Source: Paludibacter sp. (lineage in GTDB: Bacteria > Bacteroidota > Bacteroidia > Bacteroidales > Paludibacteraceae). Taken from it: DNA of 64,000 nucleotides. This document shows positions 62,587 through 64,000 of this stretch, piece by piece. Positions within the stretch are counted from its first letter, which is position 1. Each line of letters begins with the position of its first letter. The notes under the pieces were generated by a model, which made no database searches, had not been told where the DNA came from, and saw only the letters and a program-made list of their open reading frames with translations. The DNA lies in contig JAQTUE010000013.1 of NCBI GenBank assembly GCA_028710415.1, positions 1 through 64,000 on the forward strand, read 5' to 3'. The position numbers and the translations under genes are program-made.

Positions 62587-63009
62587 ATGAGGTATTTAAT
62601 TGACACAAACATATTTTTATATTTAACTACAGATGTAGGGTTGTTGGATAGTACAGTGAAAAGTATACTAGATGACTACGAAAACATATTGTACATTAGC
62701 TGTGAAAGCGTGAAAGAATTGATTTTGTTTTATCGTAAACAGAAAAATAAAAGAAAATATTGGAAGGACGAAACCGAAATGGTACTTTCAATTGAAAAGA
62801 TATTGAATATTAAAATCCTACCAGTCAAAAAGGAACATTTACTTACTTATGCCCGTTTAGAAATTAATAAAGCACAAGATCACAATGATCCATCCGATCA
62901 TATCATTATATCGCAGGCTATTACTGAAGAAATGCCACTTATCAGCAGCGATCAGAAATTTCAATTTTATACTAAACAAAAGTTGGACTTTATTAATAAT
63001 GCCAAATAA
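62587..63009 (+). CDS. PIN-domain ribonuclease toxin (VapC-like)
   Basis: 140 residues. It has the four acidic residues of PIN nucleases: D6 in YLIDTNIFLY, E44 in SVKELILFY, D104 in DPSDHIIISQA and D122 in ISSDQKF. Length and layout fit VapC toxins, which cleave RNA and are blocked by the upstream antitoxin. The pair stands at the right end of the glycan locus, like the MNT-HEPN pair in its middle. Confidence 0.9.
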   Translation: MRYLIDTNIFLYLTTDVGLLDSTVKSILDDYENILYISCESVKELILFYRKQKNKRKYWKDETEMVLSIEKILNIKILPVKKEHLLTYARLEINKAQDHNDPSDHIIISQAITEEMPLISSDQKFQFYTKQKLDFINNAK

Positions 63010-63059
63010 ACCTCTATCAATTAGTCAGAAGTAGTTGTAGAAGGACCCACTAAACCACT

Positions 63060-63480
63060 AGCCCCTAACCTGGATAAACCAGAAATAAGATTTGAACGCG
63101 GATTAACGCTAATCAGGCGGATTAAAAACGGATAAAAAAATACTACGTATTTTGATTTTAAGACCTTACATAGACCCTTCTGAATAAAATAGTTAGAAGT
63201 GAATTCTGCAATATTGTGCCAAGAAATGCACGAAATTGAGAGTTAAGATACTAAAGGGGAACAATAGAATATAAGTAAACACAATAATCCCAAGTCCCTT
63301 CGACAAGTGGGGATAAATTGTGGGGGGAAAGAAAACACTGCCCCAAGCCCCTAAAGGGGATGTAAAGAGGGGGTTATAATAGAATTAGTTACTGTAACAC
63401 CCCCCCAAGCCCTTCCCGATGGATCGGGATAAATTGCGGGTTAGGAAGAAAGTGAAGAGAAAAAACCCCCAAGCTTGTTG
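63060..63480. repeat. Hairpin repeats and GGATTAACGCTAATC segment
   Basis: CGCGGATTAACGCTAATCAGGCGG at about 63098-63121 is a distant member of the ACAGATTAACAC family. Three CCCC...TTGCGGG units follow (63288-63325, the short CCCCTAAAGGGG form at 63348-63360, and 63402-63441 with a perfect CCCGAT/ATCGGG stem). Confidence 0.75.
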
Positions 63481-63586
63481 AATGCTTTATAAAGATTTAA
63501 ACATTCATTTTCCGATATCAAGATATACTCACTTTCTAAGGGAAACATAGAAACTGTATTTTCTAAAATAGAAACACTGAACAAAA

Positions 63587-63642
63587 TTGTATTCTATAAG
63601 ATACAAATATACGCTCAAATTGTATTATGTATAATACAATTT
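63587..63642. promoter_or_regulatory. Two TTGTAT/ATACAA palindromes upstream of a lipoprotein gene
   Basis: TTGTAT (63587-63592) with ATACAA (63601-63606) across 8 nt, then AAATTGTATTAT (63617-63628) with its exact reverse complement (63631-63642) across 2 nt. Both lie 40-95 nt before the ATG at 63682. The shared TTGTAT..ATACAA core suggests an operator for a dimeric repressor, or a terminator for transcription from the left. Confidence 0.55.
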
Positions 63643-63681
63643 AAGGCCAGTCGAAATAAATTGATAAAATGGCACAAAATA

Positions 63682-64000
63682 ATGAAATTAGATATTAAGG
63701 AAGCCGGTTTTATCCTGATGGTATGCCTGGTGTGCTTGTTGTGTGGTTGTAAAGATTACGAATCAACCCCAATCACCAGTTGGAAGAAACTGGGAAACTT
63801 TCCGGGGATAGCACGAGCCTCGGCCAGTTCGTTTGTGGTGGGGGATAAAGGCTATGTGTGCCTGGGAAGATCAGGACCTAAATATGATTTTTTAAAGGAC
63901 CTGTGGGAATATGAACCTTCAACGGATACCTGGACGCATAAGGCTGATTTTCCCGGAGCAGCCAGGGTGAAAGCCATTGCCGGAGTGATTGGGGATAAAG
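63682..64000 (+). CDS. Kelch-repeat-like lipoprotein (5' part)
   Basis: The frame runs out of the window after 106 codons. The signal peptide ends in a lipobox LCGC with C23 lipidated. The mature part has SWKKLGNFPGIARASASSFVVGDKGYVCLGRSG, then LKDLWEYEPSTDTWTHKADFPGAARVKAIAGVIGDK, the two half-repeats of Kelch/galactose-oxidase-like propellers (GYVxLGR, LWEYxPxTDTWTxKADFPGxxR). It is probably cell-surface and unrelated to glycan synthesis. Confidence 0.85.
   Translation, partial: MKLDIKEAGFILMVCLVCLLCGCKDYESTPITSWKKLGNFPGIARASASSFVVGDKGYVCLGRSGPKYDFLKDLWEYEPSTDTWTHKADFPGAARVKAIAGVIGDK

Overview
The window reads as a surface-glycan region of a Bacteroidota chromosome, probably a Bacteroidales or Marinilabiliales-type organism. 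The pointers are a UpxY-type NusG paralogue, a secreted hydrolase with a type IX secretion (T9SS) C-terminal domain, TAnnTTTG promoter boxes, few obvious Shine-Dalgarno sequences, and AT-rich coding DNA. Nearly everything is on the + strand; I found no rRNA, tRNA, CRISPR array, transposase or integrase.

Layout. Positions 1-676 are repeats only. The first glycan block (764-32703) starts with UDP-glucose dehydrogenase, a GxxExxY protein and GDP-mannose 4,6-dehydratase, each separated by ACAGATAA-type arrays. It continues with a Wzt ATPase, two FdtA/QdtA-like cupins, a FemAB/GNAT-like protein, a PglD-like acetyltransferase, a beta-propeller protein and a FdtB-like aminotransferase. Then come three family-2 glycosyltransferases, RfbF and RfbG, a reductase/epimerase, two acyltransferase-3 membrane proteins, a perosamine-synthase-like aminotransferase, many glycosyltransferases and two GT-C-like membrane proteins. 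A second block (33398-61620) holds a UDP-HexNAc 6-dehydrogenase, a toxin-antitoxin island (MNT, MNT, HEPN), UpxY, Wza and Wzc. A repeat-rich graveyard with tiny gene relics follows (41.7-45.4 kb), then a T9SS-type SGNH hydrolase, a Wzx flippase, a Wzy candidate, glycosyltransferases and hexapeptide acyltransferases. The right edge has an antitoxin relic, an intact small antitoxin with a PIN toxin, and the start of a Kelch-type lipoprotein.

How the genes fit together. Inferred nucleotide sugars are UDP-GlcA (Ugd), an N-acetylhexosaminuronic acid (WbpA/TviB-like), GDP-perosamine (Gmd plus the aminotransferase at 24355), a dTDP-3-acetamido-3,6-dideoxyhexose (FdtA/B/C-like genes) and a CDP-linked 6-deoxyhexose (RfbF/RfbG). 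RmlA/RmlB, an initiating phosphoglycosyltransferase and a Wzm permease are not visible here. Wzt suggests an ABC-dependent glycan, while Wzx, Wzy, Wza and Wzc form a Wzy-dependent system, so two glycans may be made from this region.

The most unusual content lies between the genes: several families of short low-complexity repeats, at least two hairpin families with matched base changes in their stems, an 11-nt-periodic array, and repeats that begin exactly at, or supply, stop codons. Higher-GC genes next to these repeats alternate with compact, very AT-rich cassettes, and one gene (wzt) changes composition in its middle.
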